36,180 bases of DNA from Muribaculaceae bacterium. Lineage in GTDB: Bacteria > Bacteroidota > Bacteroidia > Bacteroidales > Muribaculaceae. Positions within the stretch are counted from its first letter, which is position 1. Every line of letters begins with the position of its first letter. The stretch spans positions 1 to 36,180 of the forward strand of contig VSPD01000027.1 of NCBI GenBank assembly GCA_009775125.1, written 5' to 3'. Positions 16,216 through 24,574 of the stretch are shown here, in pieces. A program made the translations under genes and the position numbers. Under the pieces are notes generated by a model. The model saw nothing but the letters and a program-made list of their open reading frames with translations, was not told the DNA's origin and ran no database searches.

Positions 16216-16539
16216 ATGGCATTTACTTTTACCGACGAAAACGTCAACGAAATTATCGAATCCGGAAAACCCGTGATGATCGACATCTGGGGCACTTATT
16301 GCGCTCCCTGCATCGCTATGGCTCCGCTCATCGACGAGCTGGCCGCCGAATATGAAGGCCGTGTGGTAATCGGCAAATACAACGTCGACGACGAAGGCGA
16401 CCTCTGCACCACCTACCGTGTTATGGCTGTGCCCACTTTCCTCTTCTTCAAAAACGGCCAAAAGGTAAACATCCGTCTCTCCGGTTCCCAGACCCGCGAG
16501 ACTCTCGTTGCAAAACTCGACGAGCTCCTCACCCTCTAA
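16216..16539 (+). CDS. trxA: Thioredoxin with CAPC active site
   Basis: 107 aa from ATG 16216. An upstream in-frame ATG (16132) lies inside the end of dnaE and is rejected. Thioredoxin fold with active site WGTYCAPC (Cys29, Cys32) and cis-proline in MAVPTF (Pro73); the C-terminal glycine-containing segment is LSGSQTRE. There is no signal peptide, so it is a cytoplasmic disulfide reductase. The usual CGPC is CAPC here and the preceding residue is Tyr rather than Trp, which may shift redox potential. Spacing to dnaE suggests read-through transcription. Confidence 0.88.
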   Translation: MAFTFTDENVNEIIESGKPVMIDIWGTYCAPCIAMAPLIDELAAEYEGRVVIGKYNVDDEGDLCTTYRVMAVPTFLFFKNGQKVNIRLSGSQTRETLVAKLDELLTL

Positions 16540-16552
16540 TCCCTCAGTGTGC

Positions 16553-16708
16553 AGGAGGGTGTGTCAAAAAGCTGTTTATGCCGAGATTGTAGGGACGCAC
16601 GGCTCGTGCGTCCGTAGATTAACAATTGATTAACAGCCAATTACCAATATGGTTTCCCGGACGCACGGGCCGTACGTCCCTACCTTTGGTATTTTGACAC
16701 ACCCTCCT
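16553..16708. mobile_element. MITE-like element, copy B (intact)
   Basis: 156 bp with perfect 17-bp terminal inverted repeats, AGGAGGGTGTGTCAAAA at 16553-16569 and its inverse at 16692-16708; including flanking GTGC/GCAC the inverted repeat reaches 21 bp (16549-16712). Inside are two GGGACGCAC-type hairpins (GGGACGCACGGCTCGTGCGTCC and GGACGCACGGGCCGTACGTCC) separated by an AT-rich stretch. It has no ORF. Related copies are at 11668-12150 and 28790-28945. Confidence 0.8.
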
Positions 16709-16754
16709 GCACGCAACCTTTTCCCTTTAACATTATCCTTTATACTTGATTTAA

Positions 16755-17132
16755 GTGGACCATTCGCAAAACAAGTCTTTTGGCAATTGGGGCGAGCAGG
16801 TGGCTGTGGATACGCTCGTGGCCGCCGGGTGCGCTATTGTGGAGCGCAACTGGCGAATGGGCCATTATGAGATAGACATAATAGCGCAGCAGGGGCAGTA
16901 TATGATTTTTGTGGAGGTGAAGACCCGAAGCACGGCTGTGGCCGACCCGCTCATGGCTGTGGACAAGCGCAAGCGCGCACGCCTGGTAGCCGCCGCAGAT
17001 GTGTTTCTGCGCACGCTCGACCGTCCGTTCGACTATCGGTTCGATATCATCACTATTATAGGCGCGCCCGGACGCTACACCGTGGAGCATTTCCCCGATG
17101 CCTTTGTTCCGGGGCTGCGCACCTACCGTTGA
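16755..17132 (+). CDS. yraN: YraN (UPF0102) family putative endonuclease
   Basis: 125 aa starting with GTG at 16755. Family hallmarks: GNWGEQVAVDTLVAAGCAIVERNWR at the N-terminus, GHYEIDIIAQQGQYMIFVEVKTRS with the endonuclease-like D-(x)n-ExK pattern (EIDII and FVEVKTR), and KRKRARLVAAADVFL. The family has a restriction-endonuclease-like fold; its biological role is not settled. Its last 10 nt overlap the tail of aroQ on the opposite strand. The intact MITE-like copy B lies just upstream, so the promoter must lie in or after that element. Confidence 0.85.
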   Translation: MDHSQNKSFGNWGEQVAVDTLVAAGCAIVERNWRMGHYEIDIIAQQGQYMIFVEVKTRSTAVADPLMAVDKRKRARLVAAADVFLRTLDRPFDYRFDIITIIGAPGRYTVEHFPDAFVPGLRTYR

Positions 17133-17566
17133 TTTTTCATAAGAAGGGACTCGACGCCAAGCACATAGCTGTCGGCGCCGAAGCCGGCTATCGAGCCAAT
17201 GCACACCGGGGCGATAAGCGAGCGTCGGCGTATCTCCTCGCGGGCTGCCGTGTTGCTTAGATGCACCTCAACCACGGGCGTGATGCCATGCACCGAAGCA
17301 ATGGCGTCGGCAATGGCAAGCGAGGTGTGGGTATAGGCTCCGGCATTGAGCACTATGCCGTCGTAGCCGCCGGCATGTGCCTGCTGGATTGCGTCGATAA
17401 GCGCGCCCTCATGATTTGACTGGCTCCATTCCACGGCGGCGCGTCCGGCGAAACGCGCAGCCGTGCGCTCCATTATGTCGGAGAGCGTGTCGAAGCCGTA
17501 GATTTGCGGCTCGCGCGTGCCGAGCATATTGAGGTTCGGGCCGTTAAGTATCAATATCCGTTTCAT
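17123..17566 (-). CDS. aroQ: Type II 3-dehydroquinate dehydratase
   Basis: 147 aa. It converts 3-dehydroquinate to 3-dehydroshikimate in the shikimate pathway. The flexible-lid motif is NGPNLNMLGTREPQIYG (8-24) with the catalytic Arg18 and Tyr23; WSQSNHEGALID and the VEVHLSN segment (catalytic His region) are also present. Length is normal for the family. Its ATG overlaps the last base of the mrp stop (TAATG), so it is translationally coupled to mrp, and its end overlaps the convergent yraN by 10 nt. Confidence 0.94.
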   Translation of the reverse strand: MKRILILNGPNLNMLGTREPQIYGFDTLSDIMERTAARFAGRAAVEWSQSNHEGALIDAIQQAHAGGYDGIVLNAGAYTHTSLAIADAIASVHGITPVVEVHLSNTAAREEIRRRSLIAPVCIGSIAGFGADSYVLGVESLLMKNQR

Positions 17567-18666
17567 TATTTCAGCTCAACCTTTACTGTTGGCGGCAAAT
17601 CGGAGTTGCGACGGTCGACGGCATCTATCACGTTGTGGGCCAGATGGATAAACGACTGGGCCGTGATTGAGTCGCCAAGGGCAATGGGAGCACCGTCGTC
17701 GCCGTGCTTGCCTACTGCGGCCACGAGCGGAATCTCGGCCAAAAGTTCCACGTGGAATTTTTCTTTGAGCCGTTCGGCGCCGCCTTGTCCGAAGATGTAA
17801 TAGCGTTCGTCGGGGTGTTTCTCGGGTGTGAACCATGCCATGTTTTCCACCACGCCAAGCACGGGCACATTCACTTTCTCGCCTGTGAACATGGCTATGC
17901 CGCGACGCACGTCGGCGAGCGCCACTTCCTGCGGGGTAGTCACTATCACCACACCGGTTATGCCGAGTGTCTGCACAAGCGAGAGGTGGATGTCGCTCGT
18001 GCCCGGGGGCATGTCGATGAGGAAATAGTCGAGTTCGCCCCAGTCGGCCTGTTCTATCAGTTGTGTCAGGGCTTTGGAGGCCATGGCTCCGCGCCATACA
18101 AGGGCGTCGTCGGCGTTTACGAGCAGGCCTATCGACAGCATCTTCACGCCGTATTTTTCTATGGGGATGATGAGGTCGCGGCCATCGACATTGTGCATGT
18201 ACACCTGTTCGTCCTCAACGCCGAACATCTTTGGCATCGACGGGCCGAATATGTCGGCGTCGAGCAGGCCCACTTTGTAGCCTTCGCGAGCGAGAGCCAC
18301 GGCGAGGTTGGCCGATACTGTCGATTTGCCCACACCGCCTTTGCCCGATGAGATGCCTATGATGTTTTTCACGCCCGGGAGCACCTGCGGCTTGGGAGCC
18401 GGAGCGACTTGACGCGTTTTCACGGCTATATTGCCTTGAATTTCAACGTCTTTGCCTACATGGGTAAGAATTGCCGTCTCGGCCGATTTCACGAGTGAGC
18501 GTATAAACGGGTCGGTGGGCCGGTCGAATATGAGCGAGAACGATACCTTGTTGCCGTCGATGCGCATGTCGTCTTCCACCATGCCGAGCGATACGATGTC
18601 TTTGCCGTTGCCCGGATAGCGCACGGTGCGCAGGGCGTCGAGTATGAGGTTGGGATATAGTGTCAT
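17566..18666 (-). CDS. mrp: Mrp/ApbC family Fe-S cluster carrier ATPase
   Basis: 366 aa from ATG 18666; the open frame further upstream reads spacer repeat and trmB sequence and is rejected. An N-terminal MIP18-type (DUF59) domain (about 1-90) is followed by the P-loop ATPase with the deviant Walker A GKGGVGKST (108-116), LLDADIFGPSMP, and DMPPGTSD. Family members bind and transfer Fe-S clusters. In many homologues a CxxC pair follows ENM; here residues 274-293 read ENMAWFTPEKHPDERYYIFG with no cysteine. Expressed with trmB upstream (20-nt gap) and aroQ downstream (1-nt overlap). Confidence 0.92.
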   Translation of the reverse strand: MTLYPNLILDALRTVRYPGNGKDIVSLGMVEDDMRIDGNKVSFSLIFDRPTDPFIRSLVKSAETAILTHVGKDVEIQGNIAVKTRQVAPAPKPQVLPGVKNIIGISSGKGGVGKSTVSANLAVALAREGYKVGLLDADIFGPSMPKMFGVEDEQVYMHNVDGRDLIIPIEKYGVKMLSIGLLVNADDALVWRGAMASKALTQLIEQADWGELDYFLIDMPPGTSDIHLSLVQTLGITGVVIVTTPQEVALADVRRGIAMFTGEKVNVPVLGVVENMAWFTPEKHPDERYYIFGQGGAERLKEKFHVELLAEIPLVAAVGKHGDDGAPIALGDSITAQSFIHLAHNVIDAVDRRNSDLPPTVKVELK

Positions 18667-18705
18667 TAGTAATTGGTCATTAGTAATTAGTCGTTTGTCG
18701 TTTGG
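18667..18705. repeat. Degenerate ATTAGTAATTGGTC spacer repeat
   Basis: Between trmB and mrp the sequence is built of imperfect 7-nt units (CATTAGT, AATTGGT, CATTAGT, AATTAGT, CGTTTGT, CGTTTGG). It covers the last codons of trmB (QTTND) and the spacer, so part of the repeat is translated. Confidence 0.6.
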
Positions 18706-19457
18706 CTCATCAGCTCCGGCATTTGGAGCTCGCCGCGTGAGTAGCTGCGATAGGTGTCCGGTTCTATCTCTACATCGGGCTCGATGAGGGCCGGCAGGGG
18801 CGGGAGGACGAAACGGATGTATTTTATTGTGAGGCCACGGTCGAGCCATTGCTGCTCGTAGTGGGTGCGGATTGGCGGTACGTGGCTTTGCAGGGGCGAT
18901 GCGTAGAGGTCGGTGATGTCGAACTCGGGCGTGATGCCGTTGGCGCGGAGCATCTCGCGGGTGTAGGTAGAGAGGAATGGGCTGTCGGTTTTCAAATGCA
19001 CCGTTCCGCCGGGAGTGAGCACGTGGCGGTACATTTCAAGGAATCGAGTGCCGGTGAGGCGTTTGCTTGCTTTGCGCATCTGCGGGTCGGGGAAAGTAAT
19101 CCAGATTTCCGACACCTCGCCGGGGGCGAAAAACTCCGGAAGGAGCTCGATGGATGTGCGCAGAAATGCGGCGTTGGCTAAGCCTTCGGCCGCTACTTGG
19201 CGCGCGCCCGACCACATTCTTGCACCCTTGATGTCGATGCCTATGAAGTTCTTTTCCGGGGTGGTGCGGGCGAGGCCTACGGTGTATTCGCCTTTGCCGC
19301 ATCCGAGTTCGAGTACGATAGGGTTGTCGTTCTTGAAATATTCATGCCAGCGGCCTTTCAGCGGAAAACCTTCTGCGCGAAGCACTGAAAACGGATATTG
19401 GAACACACATTCGAGACGGTCCATTTCCGCAAATTTGCGAAGTTTGTTCTTTCCCAT
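18687..19457 (-). CDS. trmB: tRNA (guanine-N7-)-methyltransferase TrmB
   Basis: 256 aa from ATG 19457 (MGKNKLRKFAEM). A class I SAM methyltransferase that forms m7G46 in tRNA. Motifs: VLELGCGKGEYTVGLA (SAM-binding), NFIGIDIKGARMW, and the TrmB signature WITFPDPQMRKASKRLT. The frame is open much further upstream but that part overlaps the LRR gene in another frame and is not coding. Its C-terminal tail extends about 30 residues beyond the usual end, and its last codons come from the spacer repeat. The LRR gene ends 8 nt upstream. Confidence 0.93.
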   Translation of the reverse strand: MGKNKLRKFAEMDRLECVFQYPFSVLRAEGFPLKGRWHEYFKNDNPIVLELGCGKGEYTVGLARTTPEKNFIGIDIKGARMWSGARQVAAEGLANAAFLRTSIELLPEFFAPGEVSEIWITFPDPQMRKASKRLTGTRFLEMYRHVLTPGGTVHLKTDSPFLSTYTREMLRANGITPEFDITDLYASPLQSHVPPIRTHYEQQWLDRGLTIKYIRFVLPPLPALIEPDVEIEPDTYRSYSRGELQMPELMSQTTND

Positions 19458-19465
19458 GTCGGTGT

Positions 19466-20929
19466 CTATTTTCGGATAAGTTTGGATGTTGCGCGTGTGC
19501 CGTCGGCGAGGGTCACGCCCACGATGTAGATGCGGTTGGTCCACTGCGACGTCTCGATTGTGGCTGTGGTGGAGCCCGCCGCGATGCGTGTGAGCAGGGT
19601 GCCGGCAGTGTCGTAAAGCACGGCCTCGGCTATCGGCGAATGTGCCGAGCGAATCACTATGTCGGAGCCGTCGAAGTGTGCGCTTACGGTCTTTACGGCT
19701 TCGGAGTCGATGGTGAGAGTGGTCGACAGTTTCACTATGTCGAAATCTTGCCATTGTGCGGTGGATTCGAATTCGTCGCCCAAGTCGCCGAGGGTGTAAA
19801 GTTTCACAAGGTCCTGGCGCACGCCGTCCCACACGTTCTCGCCAAGGGAAGGTACGGCTGTGAGCTCGCGGGCGTCGATGCTTTCCAGCCCGGTCATGCC
19901 CTGCATGGCATGGTCGCCTATGTGTTCGAGGGCCGGGTAGAGGTTGAGCTGCACCACCTGGTCCATGCCTTTGAGGGCATATGAGCCTATCGTGGCTGTG
20001 GCCGGGGTGTAAGCCGAGACGATGTCGAGCGAGGTGTCGTTTACGTAGGCGTAATCGGGAATCTCGGTCACTTGCGCGTCAACTTTGGCAAGGGATGAGC
20101 ATCCGAAAAACACGCCTTCGCCGAGGTCTTTCAATGCCGGGGCGAAAGCGGCATAGGTCAGGGCGGCGTTATGGGCGAATACACGTGGGGCGAGCGATGT
20201 AAGGGCCGAAGCCTGCGAGAGGTCGGCCACTTCGAGCCCTGCTCCGGCAAATGCCTCGGTGCCAACCGATTTCAGCGACGGGCCGAATTCAAAAGAGGCA
20301 AGGGCGACATCGCCGCGGAAGGCGCGGTCGCCTATCGCGGTAACATTTTCCGCGCCGTTTACTGCCGTCAGAGCCGTGCATCCTGCAAACATGCGGGCCG
20401 GAAGCGTGGAAAGTCCGCCAAGGCTTACGTTGTCGAGGGCGGTGCAGTCGGCAAATACAGACGTGCCGAAATCGGTCGAACCGTTGAGGGTTACTGTCTT
20501 TACGGCAGATCCGGCGAAGGCTCCTTCGCCAACCGACGCCACGGTTTCGGGGATGAACAATTCTTCGATGGCCGCACCGGCAAAGGCAGCGTCCTCGACG
20601 ATAAGTCGCGCTGTGGCCGGAAATTCGAATTGTGAGAATCGTGCCCCGGCGAATATTCCCGAAGGAATCACATTTTCGGGATAATACTCATCGTTGGCGC
20701 GAAACACGGCAATCTCGGCTTTCGAAAGGTCGAGCGACTGCAAATTTTCGAGTCCCGCGATATATTTCAGGTCGGCGTAAGATATTGGCCCGTCGATTGC
20801 GAGCGAACTAAGGTCCGACGAGCTGCCGACGAGCGATTTCACCTGTCCGGCCTCTGTGGGCGATATGGTGAGCGCCGCCGCGGAAATCCACGCCGGAAGT
20901 ATCAGGCATAATATTTGAAATCTGTTCAT
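19466..20929 (-). CDS. BspA-like leucine-rich repeat secreted protein
   Basis: 487 aa from ATG 20929. The signal peptide is MNRFQILCLILPAWISAAA. Residues about 20-400 form BspA/TpLRR-type repeats with units such as VASVGEGAFAGSAVKTVTL, VTAIGDRAFRGDVALASF, LKSVGTEAFAGAGLEV, LKDLGEGVFFGCSSLAKV and LEHIGDHAMQGMTGLESI. A C-terminal domain (about 410-487) resembles type A secretion-system sorting tails (AVLYDTAGTLLTRI, then NRIYIVGVTLADG). It is likely surface displayed; such proteins bind host or bacterial surface ligands. It is the first gene of the trmB-mrp-aroQ cluster and has a consensus promoter, so these housekeeping genes may depend on it. Confidence 0.85.
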   Translation of the reverse strand: MNRFQILCLILPAWISAAALTISPTEAGQVKSLVGSSSDLSSLAIDGPISYADLKYIAGLENLQSLDLSKAEIAVFRANDEYYPENVIPSGIFAGARFSQFEFPATARLIVEDAAFAGAAIEELFIPETVASVGEGAFAGSAVKTVTLNGSTDFGTSVFADCTALDNVSLGGLSTLPARMFAGCTALTAVNGAENVTAIGDRAFRGDVALASFEFGPSLKSVGTEAFAGAGLEVADLSQASALTSLAPRVFAHNAALTYAAFAPALKDLGEGVFFGCSSLAKVDAQVTEIPDYAYVNDTSLDIVSAYTPATATIGSYALKGMDQVVQLNLYPALEHIGDHAMQGMTGLESIDARELTAVPSLGENVWDGVRQDLVKLYTLGDLGDEFESTAQWQDFDIVKLSTTLTIDSEAVKTVSAHFDGSDIVIRSAHSPIAEAVLYDTAGTLLTRIAAGSTTATIETSQWTNRIYIVGVTLADGTRATSKLIRK

Positions 20930-20984
20930 AGTCAATTATAATACAAGGAGATGGAGATTTATTTCAGTCGTATTGTTCAACCTG

Positions 20985-21016
20985 CAAAGATAGTGATTTT
21001 CTCTCGAAAATGCAAA
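20985..21016 (-). promoter_or_regulatory. Promoter of the LRR-trmB-mrp-aroQ cluster
   Basis: Minus-strand TTTG (21013-21016), 20 nt, TATCTTTG (20985-20992): exact Bacteroidetes consensus. The leader would be about 50 nt. Confidence 0.7.
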
Positions 21017-21073
21017 TTTTAGTCTCAGGGCAAAAATAAGACCGTGAATTGTCCGGCAGCCCTGACATCGGTT

Positions 21074-21165
21074 CCGTGTATTCCGTAAATTACGTGTATT
21101 CCGTTAATCTCCGCAATCTCCGTAATTCCCGTAATACACGTAATATACGAAATCTACGGAGGAGC
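21074..21165. repeat. Degenerate CGTGTATTCCGTAAT tandem repeat
   Basis: The spacer between the 970-aa regulator and the LRR promoter is built of imperfect 7-8-nt units (CCGTGTATT, CCGTAAATTA, CGTGTATT, CCGTTAATCT, CCGCAATCT, CCGTAATTC, CCGTAATACA, CGTAATATA). It also has inverted symmetry (GTGTATT against AATACAC). Confidence 0.55.
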
Positions 21166-21170
21166 GAGGC

Positions 21171-24083
21171 TTAGAAATTGGAGAGGAATTCGGTGAGGTT
21201 TACGGCGCGGTCGAGGCCGAGTTTCTTGCGCAGGCGGTAGCGCGACATCTCGACGGAACGGAACGAGATGTTCATGAGCGGGGCTATGTCCTTGGAGCTG
21301 AGGCCCATTTTAAGGTAGGCGCAGAGGCGCAGGTCGGCGGGGGTGAGTATCGGGTATTCTTTCGACAGGCGGGCAAGATAGTTTTCGTACACCACGTCGA
21401 AATTGCTGGTGAAGTTTTTCCAATCGTCGTCGTGGCTGATGTTTTCGCTTATGAGCGATTTGATTTTTTCGATTTGCTTGTCGATTTTTGTAGTGGTTTC
21501 CGTCGAAAGCGACCCTTGTATGTGCGTGAGATGGTCGGAGATGTCGAGGAGTATCTCGTTTTTGCGAATCACGTTCATGATAATGTTGGAGAGCTCGGCG
21601 GTCTTGTGCTTGAAGTCATATTCAAGTTTTTCCGATTTAAGCCGTTCGATTTCAAAGTCCTTTTCGAGGGCTTCTTTCTGTGCGGCGCGGTTTATTTCTT
21701 CCATCTCGCGGTTTTTGCGCAGCTCCATGGCTGTGGCGGCGCGCCGCGAGTAGATGCGGAACGCTATCCAGCAGAAGTACACGGTAACGAGCACGAGGAC
21801 GAAATAGAACAGCTTTGCCACCGAGCTGCGATACCAGGGCGGAAGCACGGTGAAGGGCAGGGTGGTGAATGCTGTGTGTCCGGTGAAATCGTCGACGGCT
21901 TTTACGTGGAATACATAGTCGCCTTCGTGGAGGTGGGTGTATTCCTTGCCGGTGGCGTCGGAAATCGGACTCCATTGTTTGTCGTAGTTTTCGAGCATCA
22001 CGGAATAGTGCACGGCCTCGTCGTCGCAAAATTCGCCGGAAAGGTATTCGAAACGCAGCGAATTGAGGGTGTATGGCACGGTGAGCGTGCGTTCGTTGTC
22101 GACGAAGATTATGCCGGCATAGAGTAGTGAGTCCTGGTTGGCGTAAACGGCGGTGATGCGTGGCGGAGTTTCCTGCGGCGGGGTGATGGGACGGTTGGTG
22201 GACACTTCGTAGAATCCGTCGCGGCACGGCACGAGTATTTTGTTGGGTGTCACGAAGTTGAGCTGTTCGTAGCCGGGAATGAAATTTTTTGCGAGGCGGC
22301 GGTAGGTGAGAGAGTCGGGCGATAGCTGAGCCGACCCGGCGATATTGCCGGAAAGCACGTTTACTCCGCGGTACGACACCACCCAAGCCTCGTTGGCGGC
22401 GGGAGAGGTGTAGATTCGTGATGTGGACGTGGGCCCGAGAAGGTGGTTGATATTCTCTTCGGGGACGAATGTGCCTGATGCGCGGTCGAACCGATAGATA
22501 TCGTCGGCAGTCGACACCACAATCTCTCCGAAAAGGCGCATCACCACATTGTCGTTGTCCGACGGCAGGCCATGAGCCGATGTATATAGTTTTACGGTGG
22601 TGAATTTTGTGAAATCTTTGTCGGGTTTCAGACGGTAGACGCCTTTTAGCCAGTGTCCGATCCACCATTGTCCGTCGCTGTCTTCGAGAGGGCGTCCGCC
22701 AACGTCGGAATAGCCCTTGATTTTTCCGTCGGCCACCCACGTGCCCGCCGGCGTGCGGTGCAGCAGGTAGAAATCGTCGTAAGTGGAAGCCATGGCGTAG
22801 CCGGGTTTGGTCTTTATCGGGGTCACCGACCATGCTCCGGGGGCGTTCTCGATTTTGCGAAGCGACGGTCCGGTGCCGTAATATATGCCTGCGTCGCTTG
22901 AAATGAACAGGGTTTGTCCGATTGTGTCTATATTCCACACTTGGCCTTTGAGCAGCGATTTCACGTCGGGAATCCTCGCGGCGGCAGGCGCCGGATATTG
23001 CATGGCGTATAGTCCCTGGTTTGTGCCGAGATACAGGGTCTTGTCTTTGAGCAGGGTTACATATCCCGTGCCGAATGTTGATTCAGCGCCGAGAAGGTTG
23101 CGCACGGGCGAGTTCATCTGCACATAGTCGATGCCGTTGTCGAGGCATAGCCAGATATTGCCCAGGTTGTCGAATCCGCAACCGAGCACGGTGTTGTTTT
23201 GCAGGCCGGAATCTACATTAATAAAGGTGTTTTCGCCTGTGAGGAAGTTTTTAATCACGGCTCCGTTGTTTACGGTGCCGAATATTATTTCATTTTCGGA
23301 TATGGCTGCCGAGAAGCATTGGTTTTCTTGAAGGAATGAGTCGATGTCGGTGTTGTATTTGTGCATTTCCGACCCGTCGAACAGAAACAGGCCGGAAAAA
23401 GAAGTCACCACCAGCAGCCTGTTGCCGGGCATTGGCAGCAAGGCGCATATTTTGTCGTGAATCAGGTCGGCCGAAGGCATGGCGCCGAGTTCTTCGCCGT
23501 TGACACGAGCCAGGCCGCCGTCTTGGAATCCTACATATATATCAGTGCCGAAAATGGCTGAGGCCGTTATCTTTTTTTGTGATTCAATATGGCGGCAAGC
23601 CCCGTTTCGGCAGCAAATAAGCATGTAGTCGGTCTGGAACCAGATGTCGCGGTCCTTTTTCATGATATGCCATACGTCGGAAAAAACGGGGGTGTTTTCC
23701 GGCAAGGCAGGCACGAGAGAACGGTAGCGGGGACGGTTGTTGGCAGAGTCGGGCTCGAAATATCCGAAATCGTAGGATGCGCCCACGTAGATGCGTCTCG
23801 ACTCGTCGTCGGCGAGGACGCTTCGCACGGCGGTTTTGTTTAGCACGTTTGCCTTCTGCCATGAGCGAGAGTCGAAGAGCAACAGGCCTTCGTTGTTGCC
23901 AAAAAGCATCGCTCCGCTCCCGTCTTGCGACACAGCCCAGTTCTGCGAGCCGCCTGAATAGGTGTGCCTGGAAAAATTTTTCACGATGGGAAATGAAGCC
24001 CGTGTCTCTATCGGAAACAGGATGGAGAAAAGAGCGATTAAAGGAATCAAACCCGCAATTCTTTTTATGGTGGGGCAACTCAT
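21171..24083 (-). CDS. Membrane-spanning one-component regulator: propeller, Y_Y_Y and LuxR-type HTH domains
   Basis: 970 aa. A signal peptide (about 1-29) leads to a large periplasmic sensor made of two-component-regulator propeller repeats (about 40-650, units such as SRRIYVGASYDFGYFEP and KTLYLGTNQGLYAM), a Y_Y_Y-type beta sandwich (about 660-740, ENYDKQWSPIS and EGDYVFHVKAVD), one transmembrane helix (about 750-772), a long coiled coil (about 780-870), and a C-terminal LuxR-like HTH (about 912-960, LTPADLRLCAYLKMGLSSKD). There is no histidine-kinase or receiver domain, so it would couple periplasmic sensing directly to DNA binding. Its 5' part (24083 to 23325) lies in the tandem duplication and is repeated at 25086-25844. 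The partner regulator is divergent. Confidence 0.88.
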   Translation of the reverse strand: MSCPTIKRIAGLIPLIALFSILFPIETRASFPIVKNFSRHTYSGGSQNWAVSQDGSGAMLFGNNEGLLLFDSRSWQKANVLNKTAVRSVLADDESRRIYVGASYDFGYFEPDSANNRPRYRSLVPALPENTPVFSDVWHIMKKDRDIWFQTDYMLICCRNGACRHIESQKKITASAIFGTDIYVGFQDGGLARVNGEELGAMPSADLIHDKICALLPMPGNRLLVVTSFSGLFLFDGSEMHKYNTDIDSFLQENQCFSAAISENEIIFGTVNNGAVIKNFLTGENTFINVDSGLQNNTVLGCGFDNLGNIWLCLDNGIDYVQMNSPVRNLLGAESTFGTGYVTLLKDKTLYLGTNQGLYAMQYPAPAAARIPDVKSLLKGQVWNIDTIGQTLFISSDAGIYYGTGPSLRKIENAPGAWSVTPIKTKPGYAMASTYDDFYLLHRTPAGTWVADGKIKGYSDVGGRPLEDSDGQWWIGHWLKGVYRLKPDKDFTKFTTVKLYTSAHGLPSDNDNVVMRLFGEIVVSTADDIYRFDRASGTFVPEENINHLLGPTSTSRIYTSPAANEAWVVSYRGVNVLSGNIAGSAQLSPDSLTYRRLAKNFIPGYEQLNFVTPNKILVPCRDGFYEVSTNRPITPPQETPPRITAVYANQDSLLYAGIIFVDNERTLTVPYTLNSLRFEYLSGEFCDDEAVHYSVMLENYDKQWSPISDATGKEYTHLHEGDYVFHVKAVDDFTGHTAFTTLPFTVLPPWYRSSVAKLFYFVLVLVTVYFCWIAFRIYSRRAATAMELRKNREMEEINRAAQKEALEKDFEIERLKSEKLEYDFKHKTAELSNIIMNVIRKNEILLDISDHLTHIQGSLSTETTTKIDKQIEKIKSLISENISHDDDWKNFTSNFDVVYENYLARLSKEYPILTPADLRLCAYLKMGLSSKDIAPLMNISFRSVEMSRYRLRKKLGLDRAVNLTEFLSNF

Positions 24084-24111
24084 GGATTTTGAAAAAAGGA
24101 TTTAGACAATG

Positions 24112-24119
24112 CAAAGATA
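24112..24119 (-). promoter_or_regulatory. -7 box of the 970-aa regulator gene
   Basis: Minus-strand TATCTTTG, 28 nt upstream of ATG 24083. No TTTG is present at the -33 distance. The duplicate lies at 25873-25880. Confidence 0.5.
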
Positions 24120-24276
24120 ATGAATATTTTGATGTGAGTTACATTTTTGGCGAAATAAAATCGGCTAAAAAGTAATGTTGAGGATAAAACATTGATAATC
24201 AACGGTATGTGTTTTTGATGTTGTATTTATGTTGAGTGTGATTTTTACTGTTGTTGAGTTTTCGTGAATGGATTTT

Positions 24277-24308
24277 CTTGCAAATGAACGATTTGTGGTA
24301 TAACTTTG
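24277..24308 (+). promoter_or_regulatory. Promoter of a short intergenic transcript
   Basis: CTTG (24277-24280), 20 nt, TAACTTTG (24301-24308). The -7 box is exact and the -33 has one mismatch. It points away from the 970-aa gene and toward a terminator at 24575-24612. Duplicate at 26038-26069. Confidence 0.5.
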
Positions 24309-24312
24309 CAAC

Positions 24313-24366
24313 ATGGTTCCGAAGTCAAAAGTGGCTCGGATTAGTTCACTTGACAAACTTCGGTAA
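24313..24366 (+). CDS. Possible 17-aa near-leaderless small ORF
   Basis: ATG 24313 is 4 nt after a TAACTTTG box, so the mRNA would begin at or within a few bases of it. The ORF encodes MVPKSKVARISSLDKLR (17 aa), basic and soluble, with no family recognised. Together with the downstream terminator at 24575-24612 it defines a transcript of about 300 nt in the intergenic region of the two regulators. It could equally be a noncoding regulatory RNA, or the remnant of a mobile-element gene start. An identical copy is at 26074-26127. Confidence 0.3.
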   Translation: MVPKSKVARISSLDKLR

Positions 24367-24574
24367 CGTCCCTTTTGCTTTTCTTTATACAAATTATTCG
24401 TTATAATAATATCAAGCAAGGGTACATTTTCCCCGGTAAAAAATTACACGATTCTTTTTTGTTTTTTTCTGTTTTTATCCTAAATTTAACCCAAATATCA
24501 CAGACTGAATTTATACCCTATTTTGCATTTTAATCATCGTTCTCATAAAATAAGACAAGTAAATGTATTTTGAG

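Noticed and set aside
18667..18849. Upstream extension of the mrp frame
   Set aside because: It overlaps the end of trmB in another frame and is Arg/Pro-rich; ATG 18666 begins the MIP18-like domain.
24165..24419. 84-codon minus-strand ORF in the intergenic region of the two regulators (and its copy at 25926-26180)
   Set aside because: No promoter or family match, low-complexity composition, and it runs antisense to the better supported promoter/terminator unit.
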